DNA from: Struthidea cinerea
Taxonomy: Eukaryota > Chordata > Aves > Passeriformes > Corcoracidae
Assembly: GCA_013397865.1 (NCBI GenBank)
Contig: VZTI01001686.1
Coordinates: 768,650 to 832,649, forward strand
Reading direction: 5' to 3'
DNA length: 64,000 nt
The translations under genes and the position numbers were made by a program. Shown one piece after another: positions 24,451 through 36,790 of this stretch. Below the pieces are notes generated by a model. The model made no database searches. It saw only the letters and a list, made by a program, of their open reading frames with translations, and was not told the DNA's origin. The first letter of the stretch is position 1; each line of letters opens with the position of its first letter.

Positions 24451-27400
24451 GCTTTAGCTTCTTTAGAGCCCGCATTAGATGAATTCGTGGACTTGTTGTC
24501 CTCTCAAGATCGTACAGCTTCACATTCACATTCTGCCTGTGCCTGTGTTTGAAGTGTGGGCTACCATTGTTTCAAGTGTCTGCTCCCACAATTAACTACT
24601 TTAGATGGGTATGGATACACCTGCTTACTGCAAGGATCGCTCCCATTTTTCCCTTGTAGATCTTAAAGCATTTCCAAGGGGCCACCACCTTTTCCTTTTG
24701 CAGGTAGAGGAACAGAAAGGAAAAGGCTGTGCCAAGGGCAACACTCAGCTCAGACTGGGTTAGGAAGTCAAACCAGTTGCCAAATCCTTATCCCACATTC
24801 TTGCATGCAGCAGCATCACAAACATCACCACTGATTTCCCTCAGTATGTGGAGAGGTCTAGGTGATACACATGTAACTTCACTTCCATTTTAAAAATGCT
24901 GCATATTATTTAGCTGTTTGGCACAGACTGCAGCAATGACCTAATGAAACTGAAGTCTCTGTAAAGCCCTATATTGCTCCAAAGTATCATTACAATAGCC
25001 AGCTTCCAAACTCTTTAAAGTTACGCTTTTGCATTTTCAAGATGCAGAACACAACAGCACAATAAAACAGTAATACACCATACAACTACATTAATGCAAA
25101 TAACACTCATAAACTTGCTTATATTGGCTGACAATAACTGTGTAGCACGTTTTCACTCTCTCGAAAGATGACTGTCAGCTCTAGAATGTGTAATTTATTG
25201 AATATTAATTCCTAAAAGGGAATTAAATATTTTACTATTGTAACTGGTGACCTTTGCAGTTTCATCCTGTCAGACAACCTGAAATCCAATTGTTTGAAAG
25301 AATAGTTTGGTGAAAAATCACTCTGCCTCCTCACAGCCTCCCATGGCATGCATTTGCCAGTCTTTCTCTCTGAAACAGTTGTGCTCCTCTCCGATTCCCT
25401 TCAGACCCATTATTTTCTCTGGCAGACAGGCTGGACTCTTACAGGGAGGGTGGGAGCCCACTGGAGCTCAGCTGAGAAGCTGTCACACAGCGGCAGCGTT
25501 AAAACAAGGGAAGGCAGATGTCTCCTGGTGTCCCAAGCCACGAGTAATGGCCACTGACACAGGCCACTCAAAAAGTTTTAAACCCCTCTCGGAGCAGAGT
25601 GAATCCTACTCTCAGAAGGTGCTTTAGAAGTGTTAGATGTGAATACTCTCCTCGTTTTGCCAGCAAGTAAAGGTCTGTGGCAACATATTTCTAACAGAGC
25701 ATGACCTCTCTGGAAGTACCAACATATTCTGAATAAAACTCACACAACTACAACAAAGCTACTAATTTAGTAACAGACTTAATCACAATTCTAACTTACA
25801 GGTCATTAAGAAAGTCCAGTTAGACACGTAATCTGGTGCTGAACAGTCAACACAATTTCCTTCTTCCAAGGAGCGCATAAATAAAATTATTAATGAAAAA
25901 CATTACAGTAAGACAGTGCATAAAGTGTTTTGTAGTTCTCTGCCTGTTAAAATCTTTAATTTCTATGTAGCGGAAATCCTGTTTCTTCCTTGTGACATCT
26001 CAGTGTTAAGCACTGCATTTTTCCAGAGTGAAGTATGGACTTTATTCTCGGGCTGTAATGAGTCAAGGAAACCACTAATGTACAGTGTCAGTATTTTTAC
26101 CGTTATTATCTGTATTCTGGCATTTCCGACAAGTCAAAGATCATACTAATGATGATGTATCCAAAGGTCCAGCTCAGATAATGTACCCAATGGAACAAAT
26201 TCAGTTTACTATTTGATTTCACAGGTACTTAATCATAAAAAACGATGTCTAGTTGGCACAGTGATAGATGAACTAGGGACAGATTAGATTTGTTAACGCT
26301 GACATTAAGATCAGCACTGTCTAGTGTGATTCCTGCTCTCCTCACACTCTTGGATGTAGGAGGTGTGATCTCTCATTCTTCAGCACTGGGGGGGATGTGA
26401 AATTAGGAACCCCAGAAGCTGACACCGAATGGTGGGAAGGCTGCTTGGTCAAAATATGTCATTATCATGTCTGTCATCTTCGTTGTTAGAGAGCCATTTA
26501 TGTTATCCAAGAGGAAATCAGCTGTGCATGGAAAACCTGAGAGGACTGTTACAGATCTCATGGTTTTTAATGTCACTAAATGCAAATTGTAGGAAAGACA
26601 GTAAAAGCTTTGGAAACTCCTTCATGAATTGGTGGCTGGAAAGAAGGGCTGGTCAATGTGTTATAGGACAGCTTGTTTAGTAGTTGTGAGAGAAAAAAGG
26701 ATCAGGAATGCAGGAACTATTTTGAACTTCAAACAGAACCACAGCTAGCCATACCTGAGACACTTCCCTTGTGCTGGGAGGGAACAAGACAAGCCACACA
26801 GTAGAGGTGCAAATTAGACTCCTGTTTTTTTATGGATGAGACATCTTAAAAACTCAAGGTGAAAGATAATAGGGCAACTAGAAAATAACCTGTTGTTAAA
26901 TTTGCCCTAGAATTACATTTTAAGTTTAAATTACTCCCAGTCATTCTCATTTTCCAGCCTTGTAATTAGAACCTTGACCTTATGCCTGGCTGGAATGAAC
27001 CTCTAATTTGATTAATGTTTGCACTTGACTAGTGTTCATGACAAGCCCAGGTGAACCTAATAAACATGAGAGTGGTTTGTGAGATAATCCAAATGCACTC
27101 ATATAAAGGGGCATAAAGAAGAATTTTCTGGTGAAATGGCTCCTCGAGGTATTTACAAAGGCTCAGTACATGGAGTGTGCTGCTTTGCAGGTACAAAAAT
27201 TAATGGGGGCTAGGGGGATGTAGGGTGGAGACGAGTTTTCAGGTGTTTGATTGCAGAAAGCAGCCTGCTCTGGTAGACACAGGCCAAGGTCTCTCTGCAA
27301 GAAAGAGAGGGCTGAAATATATCTCACAGTTGCAGGAAGCACTCAGACTGCTCCTTAACAACCCTGCATTTGAATTTGTACCGTCAGCATCTCCATGAGA

Positions 27401-29399
27401 CTGTCCAAAAAACAGGATTTTCACTTTGCTTCCCCTTTTGGTTTGCTTTTCATTTCATCTTCATCAATTTCAAGCAAACCCAGAAACATTTTTTCTCCTG
27501 CAAACTGGACATTTGAGGAAAGTGTCACTGAGAATACACTGATTTACTATGTACCCTAAACAAAATAACCTTCCTGATGTGGTAGTAGCTCCGTCAGGCA
27601 GGTACACTTGTCTCAAGACTGCTAACCACACTTAGAGCATCATAAAGTCCTGAAGTCTTGTTCCTGTGGTGCTTTGACAGGAATCAAAGCATTTTTCTAT
27701 GAGAATTCTGCCTTCCATGTGACAACAGTTTGTTGAAAAGCAGCTTGCTAACTGTAGTCTCAATCCCCCTCGAAAACATTTGTTCTCCTGCCATGCACAG
27801 TCCATCCCAGGCAGGTCTGTGACCCGTGGAGTGGGGACTCCATTGCTCACTCAGCCTTGGAAGGGCATGTTCTAGAGAATGAAAGACGAAGATTTATTGT
27901 GGTGAAACTGCCTATAAGTGCAAATAATTTAGTGCTATGTTAAAACAGTGATTAATTTAGCCCATAATTTCAAGAAATGAAGCAACACTCCCTGACAAAG
28001 CCTCAGAAGCTATAATTTATAGCAGCCTTCCCAGTTAGCAGCCTAGAGAGCTATGAACATCCTCAGTCCTGTTAATACCTTCACTGGACTCCCTACTGAG
28101 CATCAAGGTCTCCTGGTACATTCTCCTGTGAGCTGTAAACACAGATTTTTAAGGACAGGTTCTCCTATGGTCTGATTTGTTTTACATGTCACTCTTCAGT
28201 AAGGTTACTGACACTTAAATGTCCCTGCTGAAACACAAGTATTCCCTTACCTCATCATTACAGTGATAAAATCCCTTGTTGCGGGCTCATTCATTTCGTC
28301 CTCCGTGGTGCTGCCTTTTCCCTGCGTTTTTCTGTTATATTGTGATAATAATAATCAACTTTCATAATGGATACAATCTGCAGACACAAAGACTTCCCTG
28401 CTGGCTTTCCATCACGCACCACATCTCATTTCAAGCTCCCCTTTCAACCTCTGTGTCCTCCATGACCTCATACCTTACTTCACCTGTTGTGTCACTTCTT
28501 ATGCCCTCCATCCCTCCCACGTTCCCGGTGCGCCTCACCAAGCCAGAGGGTCCCAGCAGGCCACTCTCTGTGGTATCAGCTGTGCCTGAATCATGTTTTC
28601 ATCCTTTTCTCACCTCTCCTTCCCACTGCTTCAGCAGTGTGAGGAGGCCAGTACCCACAAAGTAGTATGAGAGTGAGAATCCAGCATTGCCCGTGCCTTT
28701 CTCTTAAGACTTTTAAAATGAGGATTACTATGCTTAATATTTGCATGAAGGAGAGTAGTGTAATGCCCTAGCTATCTAACCAGGCACGCTTGAGCCTCCA
28801 GCATGATCGTGCATGATCTTCCCCTTTTCATTTCCTTGCTTCTTTTTTTTTTTCAGTCAGAGACGCGGTCTCTCCATGTTGCTTTCAGACTGGACAAAGC
28901 ATCAGTCCCCATACAGGACTGATGTGGAAGTATCCCAAAAGCCTTCAGCTTTCCTGGCACCATGTGATTCGGAGCTTTGAGACGCTTAAGCATTACCCAA
29001 GTTGAAGTTTTTAAGTATGTAGCCAAAGAGTTATACATATTCTTAACTGTTTTTGTAAGTGGATGGGAAAATCTGTGAAAATTGAAGATGAAAAAACCCC
29101 ACCCCCTTCCAAATTTTGTTGTTTTTATTAAAGACTGTGCATTGCATTTCTAATGCAGAGAGCTGTGTCTTATTTAAAGGTAATACATGATGCTTGAAGA
29201 TGAAAGGAAAAATGAGGCTGCTACTCTGAAAGGTGCTGAATTTTCATCTCAGGTACCTCTGTGTTAAGCCTACATGGTTAATCCCTACGGTTTATCTGAC
29301 CAGTTAGGGAAAAATAAGTGGGTCACAGAAACAGCACTGGAGACCATTCCGTTCTTTCAGCAAACCTAAATGTGCCAATTTTGAGAACCGCAGGATGAT
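24451..29399. other. noncoding stretch upstream of the CpG island
   Basis: About 5 kb of unique-looking DNA. There is a pyrimidine run ending in CAG near 28841-28857 that looks like a splice acceptor, but no recognisable exon follows. The 129-codon plus frame at 28276-28665 has no known motif. The segment 26930-27100 (taattagaacc, tgattaatgtttgcac) has the look of conserved noncoding DNA, but this cannot be tested here. Confidence 0.4.
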
Positions 29400-29606
29400 C
29401 AGAAGCTTTTGATGCTCGTCACTCTCCCCACAGCCGGGCTACGCGATGTGCTCGGGAGGCTCTCGCACACCCACCCAGACGCCAACCTCTGCTCTCAGCA
29501 GCGAGCCGCGCTGGAGCCGAGCGTGTGCACCGCCACCGGCACCTGCAGGACCCGGCTCCCGGAGAAGGGCTGCAGCCGCAGCTCGGATCAAGTGCTCTTT
29601 CCCCAG

Positions 29607-29613
29607 TACGTCA
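29607..29613 (-). promoter_or_regulatory. CRE-like site in the CpG island
   Basis: The heptamer TACGTCA (TGACGTA on the minus strand) matches a CREB/ATF half-site-plus motif. It sits inside the left part of the CpG island, where such sites are common and often functional. It is a single short motif, so a chance match is possible. Confidence 0.35.
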
Positions 29614-29976
29614 CTGCGCTGGCTCTGGCGGTGCCAAAGTTGCGCTCTGCTCTGCGCCCTGCAGCGGGAGCGCCGGCCGGGCTGGCGGGGGGCTACGCGG
29701 GACCCCCGCCCGGGGTTGGGACCCATGCCGGGGACTCCCATCCGGGTTTGGAGTGCGTTCCCCCGCTGCCTGCCCCACGACCCTCTGCTGCGGCACGGAG
29801 CGATCGCCCCCCGCCGCGGGTACGGCATCCACCCCGCCCGGCCCGGGGCAGTGCTGGTTCAGAGGCGCGGGCTCGGCACCGTGCGGGACGGGCACCCTGC
29901 GCATCCCCCTCCCCGCCCGCTCCGGGGGGCGCCGCGGCGCCGCGCCCACCTCCTCCCGCGGACAGGCCCCGCCCCC

Positions 29977-30763
29977 NNNNNNNNNNNNNNNNNNNNNNNN
30001 NNNNNNNNNNNNNNNNNNNNNNNNNNNNNNNNNNNNNNNNNNNNNNNNNNNNNNNNNNNNNNNNNNNNNNNNNNNNNNNNNNNNNNNNNNNNNNNNNNNN
30101 NNNNNNNNNNNNNNNNNNNNNNNNNNNNNNNNNNNNNNNNNNNNNNNNNNNNNNNNNNNNNNNNNNNNNNNNNNNNNNNNNNNNNNNNNNNNNNNNNNNN
30201 NNNNNNNNNNNNNNNNNNNNNNNNNNNNNNNNNNNNNNNNNNNNNNNNNNNNNNNNNNNNNNNNNNNNNNNNNNNNNNNNNNNNNNNNNNNNNNNNNNNN
30301 NNNNNNNNNNNNNNNNNNNNNNNNNNNNNNNNNNNNNNNNNNNNNNNNNNNNNNNNNNNNNNNNNNNNNNNNNNNNNNNNNNNNNNNNNNNNNNNNNNNN
30401 NNNNNNNNNNNNNNNNNNNNNNNNNNNNNNNNNNNNNNNNNNNNNNNNNNNNNNNNNNNNNNNNNNNNNNNNNNNNNNNNNNNNNNNNNNNNNNNNNNNN
30501 NNNNNNNNNNNNNNNNNNNNNNNNNNNNNNNNNNNNNNNNNNNNNNNNNNNNNNNNNNNNNNNNNNNNNNNNNNNNNNNNNNNNNNNNNNNNNNNNNNNN
30601 NNNNNNNNNNNNNNNNNNNNNNNNNNNNNNNNNNNNNNNNNNNNNNNNNNNNNNNNNNNNNNNNNNNNNNNNNNNNNNNNNNNNNNNNNNNNNNNNNNNN
30701 NNNNNNNNNNNNNNNNNNNNNNNNNNNNNNNNNNNNNNNNNNNNNNNNNNNNNNNNNNNNNNN
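29977..30763. other. assembly gap (787 N)
   Basis: The run of N lies between two C-rich, GC-box-containing edges at the centre of the CpG island. Very GC-rich DNA is often lost in short-read bird assemblies. The missing segment probably holds the transcription start and perhaps first-exon coding sequence. Confidence 0.99.
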
Positions 30764-31001
30764 CCGCCCCTTGTCCCCCACCCTCCCGAGGCCGCCCCCG
30801 GTGGGGTCGCACGGCGCTCCCGCGTGTCCCCAGGCGCCGCTGAGGCGCTCCCGGCGTGCGACTGTGCACAGGCATGCGGCACGGCAGGGCTCGCTCCCAG
30901 TCGCCCCCCCAGCCGCTCCGTGCAGCAGGTCCTGGGGTCCCTGGAGACCACCTGGGGACCCGGTGGGCTGTCCCTGCTCGCCCGCTGTCGCCTCTTGCAG
31001 C

Positions 31002-31017
31002 CGGCTGAGGTAAAAGT
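31002..31017 (+). other. candidate splice donor at the right edge of the CpG island
   Basis: The sequence ggctgag then gtaaaagtg gives a good 5' splice site, with the GT at 31010-31011, just inside the right margin of the island. If a plus-strand gene starts in the island or in the gap, this could end its first exon. One donor-like site alone is weak evidence. Confidence 0.28.
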
Positions 31018-31115
31018 GACGAAAGGACGGCGCCCCGCAACGCAGCAGCGGCTGCCTTTACCTGTGCGTTCGTTCACCGGCTCGTTGGCAAACTTTGGTG
31101 TTGGGCGGTGAAAAT

Positions 31116-34100
31116 CTCGGTCATTGCAGCCAAACTGGCTCGTTCTACACTCCCGTGCTAGAGACCAGCTACCACCCAAAGTGAAATACTGCTGGCGACC
31201 GCTGAGTCGGGTATTTACTCACTGGATCCACTTCCAGCATGGGTGATGTAGGTAGTACTTTAGTAGTACTTTAAACATGGGTGGGAAGCAGCGTTGTCTG
31301 GTAATCCTTGATGGTTACTGGTGACCCAGATATTAAAAGGAGAGGTTCTTCAAGTGATAAGCGGCATCACAAATTTGGTGCTAGTAGGCTTTCAGTAGAG
31401 TGTGTTGTGTTCGAAGTTTTGTAACTTGCTGTTCAGTTCTGAACACTGTAGCTCTGCTTCTCCCCTTGTTTTTTGGATGTAGAAATATTTCAGTATTGGG
31501 GGTAAAGGCACGGATTTTGTGGTTTAACAGTGTCATTATGTCACTGTGGAGCTGTTTTCATAACTTTTGCCTGGATACCAGGTTGTGTCGCACACCTGTG
31601 AATGCCACACGACCAGCCTAATAAAATGATGGCAACTAGAGTAGCAAGTACTAGATTTTTAAGTCGCCTTGGTTTCTGGTTGTCAAAGGGTAAGTGAGCA
31701 TGAGGTAAGAGCCAATGCCGTATCTATTTTAGGTTCATGCCTTTATATTGCTCCTCAAAAGAGAATGATCCTACTGACACATATTTGGGTTTTGCCCTCC
31801 TGTTGCAGTCAAGGTCCTGTCTTTATTCAAAGTCTGTGTTCATCGCAGTGAACGGTTTTGTGGTTTTATGTGTATTTTATTTTTTCTTTTTCACACGACA
31901 CAGTTAAAACTCAAAGAACTGAATGCCTAAGAATAAATCTTGCCCTCCTATAGAAAAGCACACATATAATACCATCTCCTGACTTGACCTCTCAGTGGGA
32001 TATAAGTGTAGTCAGAATGAGATGCTACCGTCTTGCAGTGGTGGTAGTAAATACAAAATTACATCCATGTGCACTCTGTGGTCACAAGCAATTGGGTAGT
32101 TTGTGCATGTAACGCTCAGTATACGTGGCTTGACGATGGTGTGCAGTCATTTCCACAAGCAGTTTTCAGCGTGTTACTGGTTGTGTGCACCAGTGCCCAG
32201 GAAGGCTGAACTGTGCAGGATCAACCATCAGAGATTCAGCTCTCCCTGCAAAGTAGCTCAGGACCCAGTCCTGAAAACAAACCTGTGGCAGGGATCTCTG
32301 CGTTCTAGAGTAACCCACCAATCCTGTGACTAAAAAACAGAAAAAAAACCCACAAGGTACATTATGGTAAACTGCTGGATACAAATCCCTTATGGTTTAG
32401 AGCAAGGTGAAGTATGAATTGTTTTATTTTGTTTGGCTTTTGAAGGTTTAGTCCTTTATTAATTTTTTCCTTGATTTCTACAGTTGTATGCTGTCAGACT
32501 GCAGAATAGTTTGTCTCCTCATACACATTTTGCCCAGTATAAATCCATTCAGAATTGCGTTTAAGGGTCAGCACTGATCTAACTTCCATTCCAGGCAAAT
32601 AATCAGACATAATTGCACTGAAATCAATGAATATATACAGACATGAAGCTGTGAGAAGAAAATGGGCCTCATGGTGTTTTATATTTGTATAGCTGAAAGC
32701 CAAAAATAGCTGTCGTAAACACAGCATGTCCTTTTGGAAGAAACAGTCAATGCCTACCTTAGAGTTGTCCAAAAAGTTTCTTGTGTTTCAGCAGCCCTGG
32801 GTTAGAGAAGTGAAGGCAGCAGTCTTGGAATGAGGATTGTTCCAGAGAAACTTTTTGGTTCCAGTGACTAATCTCCTTCTCCTTAATTCCATGTTTTTAA
32901 TCTTAGCATGCACATATCAACACTGTTAACATTTGGCAAGGACTGCTTTCTCAAACAGAGTTCCTTGAGTGTGTTGCCAGGTATAATAGGGTTAATTCCA
33001 ATGACGGTATTTTAAACTGCCGCTCTTTACATTAATTATATATATTCCTATCACTAGGCTTAACAGCAAAGTGTAAGTGGTATGGAATGTTACATTCCAA
33101 TTAGTTTTGCAGTGCAAATGCGGATTATAGTTAATGGCTAAGTCTGACATGTACTGCATGACTTGTCATGTTTTTCCTGGAGAGAGGGGAGTCTTGGGTC
33201 TGAGTCACCCTGGAAGAACATGGAGCCCCGTAAGCATAAAACTGGTGCAGTGGAGTGATGAGTCAGATCTCTTATCTTTAAATTTGGTATTATATGGTAT
33301 TCATGCATGGGGTGCATCGCGTTCATTGTGCACCTAGGCAAGTAACTAACGGGCGGAAAACTCCCTTAATCAGACCTCTGACTCGCCTTTTCTTTGCACA
33401 GTTGGTCCTGCGTCTATGGAAATGAAAGGCTGCTGGTTAGGATCATGTAGGAAATCACGGTGTATTAACCTGTGGAGCAAATCAGCTCTGCCAGGCTATA
33501 CCCAGTCATTTCTTACATTGTTTCAAGTCCGTTAGTAATATGACCTAATACTTAAATTTTCACTTCTTGTGTTTGGGACTTGAACCAGCCTTTTCAGACT
33601 TCTGAAACTGGATGAAGAATAGAGCAGTAAGAGCAGTGTTGCATCTTCGTAGACCCCAGTATTTGTTAAGCTAAATCACTTTTCATGAGAATTGCTGTGG
33701 AATGACAGTATTGTTTCTGTTTCCAGAGGAAACTGATGTTAATGCTAAGCTAACAAAAATAATTGAAATTTCTTAGAAGTGGTAGCCTCAGAAATATGTT
33801 AAACAGCAAGAGTGAAGACTTGCCCACGCAGCTGTTTTCAGAAACAAAACAAAGCCTTACATCAGAGGTGTCTTCACTTAGACACTTTTACTGTGAACTT
33901 CCTTGAATAGCAATCATTAATAACGCCATCTTCTCAAGCTAATGGAGCATGAAGGTTCCCTGATTTATAATCATTTGGGAGCAGATGCTTGAAATTCCGT
34001 CCACTTACACAAACAGCACAAGAATGACACTTTTGCTGAAAATCGGGGGGAGGCAGGGGGGAAATTATGTGTGGGACTATGAGAATGGCCTAGAAGACTG

Positions 34101-36199
34101 GTAATGCAATGTCTCCCTCTCCAAAGCCATTACAAAAGCTACTAGAGGGGCTGTGTTTGGTAAAAATTACATGAGGTTTCTATTTGAAAATTGTAGCAGA
34201 ACATTATTGATCTGTATGTTTTTAATCTCCTGTATGTAGCCAGTCACCATTTTGTGATCGCCACAGATATTAGCACTGGTTTTGGGGTAGGGGGGTGTGT
34301 GTTTGTGGTCTTGCAAAAAAAAGCTTCTGTCTTCTCACACTGCCTTAAATTGGGAAACTGTTACAATGAAGACACACTGAAAACCATGCAGGAAAGATGT
34401 GCCCATTTAGGTCTAAATCTTACGGATTCCAATTAAAGCGTAAATGCTTCATTTATTTTTAAGTTAGATGCACCTATTGTAATCTTTAGATGTATAGCTA
34501 TCTATAGTGTCACCTGTGGAGAAATCAGTGCAGGGATGGTTTAGCAGTCTCAGCAACTGAAATAAAATGCCAAGCCACTTGTAAGTACTTGGAAATTTCA
34601 GTGGTCTTTGTGTGCTGGTGTGGAGATCACCAAATCTGAGACTAATTGCCCTGATGCTGTTCACTTCAGTAGAGCCAGGTTTTTGGCCTGCTGCTTAGGA
34701 CAGACAGGACTGAAATGTATGGGGCAAAATCCTTCCCTCTATTATGATGACATAAATCCAGTCTTCGGGTATTTTCTTCATCCCACTGAAGAAGTAAGAA
34801 GATCACAACTGTTCTACTTACCTATGGCATATCCATAACTGCTGCTAGGGAATATAATTGTTTCATGCGGTTCCTTTACTATAAAATGTGTGATGTCATC
34901 TCCTCTTGGAACCACTGTATTTATACTGATTGTGTGAGAAGCACCACTGACAGTTCACGTGCCTGTGCATATGCCACAAGGACCCAGAGGGAAATCCTGA
35001 GCCATACCTTTTATTGTACACAGCCTGCATTTTTACAGGAATGCTCTTCTCTGTATAGGCAGAACAGCCTGTAAAGGGAAATACAGCGGTTTCTATAATT
35101 GTTCAAAAGAGATGACAACAGAATTCCATCCTATAACATACAAAGTGCAAAAATAAAGGCTCTTTTCAGTTAAATCTTTCACCAGATTGATGTCAAGAAG
35201 CAATGCAATATCTCAAATGATTTGGTCTTTTTTAATCTTCTTAGCTGGAAGAGATGTCAGAAGAGCCATTCAAAATTGAAGTAGTAGATACATGTGAAAT
35301 TTCTTCATGTAGTGGTCTGGATGTCTGCTTATTTTGCTTAAGAAATTCAGACTTTAGAAGCACAGTTGACTTTCTTTTCTCTTGGTGCTGACAAGCTCTG
35401 CCTTGGCTTAGTTGTCTAAAGAGGTAACAGCAATTAAAATGTCATGTGACAGCGATGTCTCTAAAGTGTTCTGTGATGTAAGTATCATAATGAAAGATTT
35501 TTCTGACCTGATTAAAATCAACAGGGGAAAGAATCTTTCAGCATTATCTCCAGCTCTTCAAAAGTTCAGCTGGGACTTCCTCCTGACCACTGAGTCCTGC
35601 GAGTGGAGGCTCATTTAACTAGTAAAACTCCTCCATAGTGAAGTTTGACCATGCTGGTTTAAATAAAAGCATGATGTAATTTTGCCCTTGGGCCTTCCTG
35701 GGGAGCAGAGGAGCTGCTGGCTTAGTTCCAGAATTTGCTTGTCATACTTATGGGTGAATAGAGCTGCTGAACAGTGAGACCACGTTGAACTGTTCATCTT
35801 GGCTGGTGCAGGGAGGCAGAGCTGTGTTTGCATCCCACTTGACCCCAGGGAGGATGGGTGAGCTGATTCTATCCATGAGGAAGAGCCACATCAAGAGGTT
35901 CTAAAGCAGGCTCCTAGTGGCCAAGTCCACATGTACCTGGAGGAAAAGAAAAGTAGAAGATAAAGCAACATTTCCTGCCATGTTATTATTGTCATTGAGA
36001 GATTAAAACCCCAAAGCAAACCATGACCCACCTCTGTCCTCACACAGTGCAAGTGTAAAAGTAAAGGTCAGCTTTAAACAGAAATGTGAGAGGAAGCAGC
36101 ATGCGCAAGATGATCTTCCTGGAAAGATTTGGGCTGAATTGAAGATCTGATGCTTGTTGTTCTGGTCTTGACTCCTGGTTCCCAGGCAACTGGAGTTAC
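31116..36199. other. noncoding stretch right of the CpG island
   Basis: About 5 kb of unique-looking sequence, visibly richer in G and T on the plus strand. It contains an 11-bp direct repeat (tagtactttag) near 31252-31274 and G-rich patches near 34045-34060 and 34280-34295. No repeat family, RNA gene or recognisable exon was found. It would fit a first intron. Confidence 0.4.
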
Positions 36200-36790
36200 T
36201 CACCAAGTGTGCACACGCGTGGAAGGAGCTGCCTTTTGTAGGCCACTTGTCTATGCCCTTATGCCTTGCCGAATTGCCCTGTATAGTGGCTATTTACGTC
36301 TATTGAGTCGACTCACAATTGCCCTGTTGTATTTGATTGGTGCCAAAGTCAGAGTTAAATGATGGCTGGCCTGTGCTCAGCCACAGCTGCATTGTCCACT
36401 ATAATCACCTCCACAAAGTAGGGCTGGATCACAGTCTGAAGTACCAGTCAGCTCTCCTCTTTGCTTTCCTCTTTGAAATCTTCTTTGCTTTGGCGTGTGT
36501 GCCAGTGGTCGTGCTCCCGTGGCGTGCCACACAAACTTGAGCGTCGCTGGGAGGCTTTCGTCCCTGGAGAAAGGAGGGCTCTTGGCTGCCCACCAAAGCC
36601 GATCACGGCTTGACAGTTCCGCTTTAGTGAAATGGACCGACCAACTTCTCGGTGGGCAGAGCGCCAGCCCGGCAGATGGGCCTGAGTGTGGGCAGCCAGC
36701 AGAGCGCATACATATGTGTAGATGTAGATAATTGTATGTATGGGCATAATAAATAGGGATCTTTGCAGTTTGAAAAAAGGTGCCGGAGCG
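36200..36790. promoter_or_regulatory. isolated CpG-dense patch, possible regulatory element
   Basis: About 22 CpG dinucleotides fall within about 590 bp, while flanking kilobases have very few. The patch overlaps the longest open frame of the window that does not cross the gap (36377-37099, minus, 240 codons). That frame has no recognisable domain, and its composition (many Ser, Leu, Arg, Cys) is like other chance frames. The patch could be a small unmethylated enhancer or alternative promoter, or a decayed mobile element. Confidence 0.3.

Larger units (their letters stand above)
29430..31115. promoter_or_regulatory. CpG island, probable promoter
   Basis: Base composition changes abruptly from AT-rich to very GC-rich with dense CpG at about 29430 and returns to background near 31115. 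Both sides of the internal gap carry GC boxes of the Sp1 type (ccccgccccc at 29967-29976 and ccgcccc at 30764-30770). A CRE-like TACGTCA lies at 29607-29613. No TATA box is evident, as is usual for CpG-island promoters. Islands of this size in vertebrates nearly always mark a transcription start. I cannot name the gene: no conceptual translation of the visible island resembles a known protein, and the core is missing. Open frames that run across the N block are artefacts of the gap. Confidence 0.78.

Noticed and set aside
28841..28860. Strong polypyrimidine-CAG acceptor-like site
   Set aside because: No recognisable exon or donor follows, and T-tracts ending in CAG are frequent in AT-rich DNA.
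29409..31179. Open frames of 360-534 codons across the CpG island on both strands
   Set aside because: They span the 787-N gap, so most of each frame is unknown residues. The visible parts are compositionally GC-driven and match no family.
36178..36190. RFX X-box-like motif gttcccaggcaac
   Set aside because: It fits the degenerate half-site pattern, but such matches are expected by chance in 64 kb and no promoter lies beside it.
36302..36313. 12-bp perfect palindrome tgagtcgactca
   Set aside because: Palindromes of this length are expected about a dozen times in a window this size.
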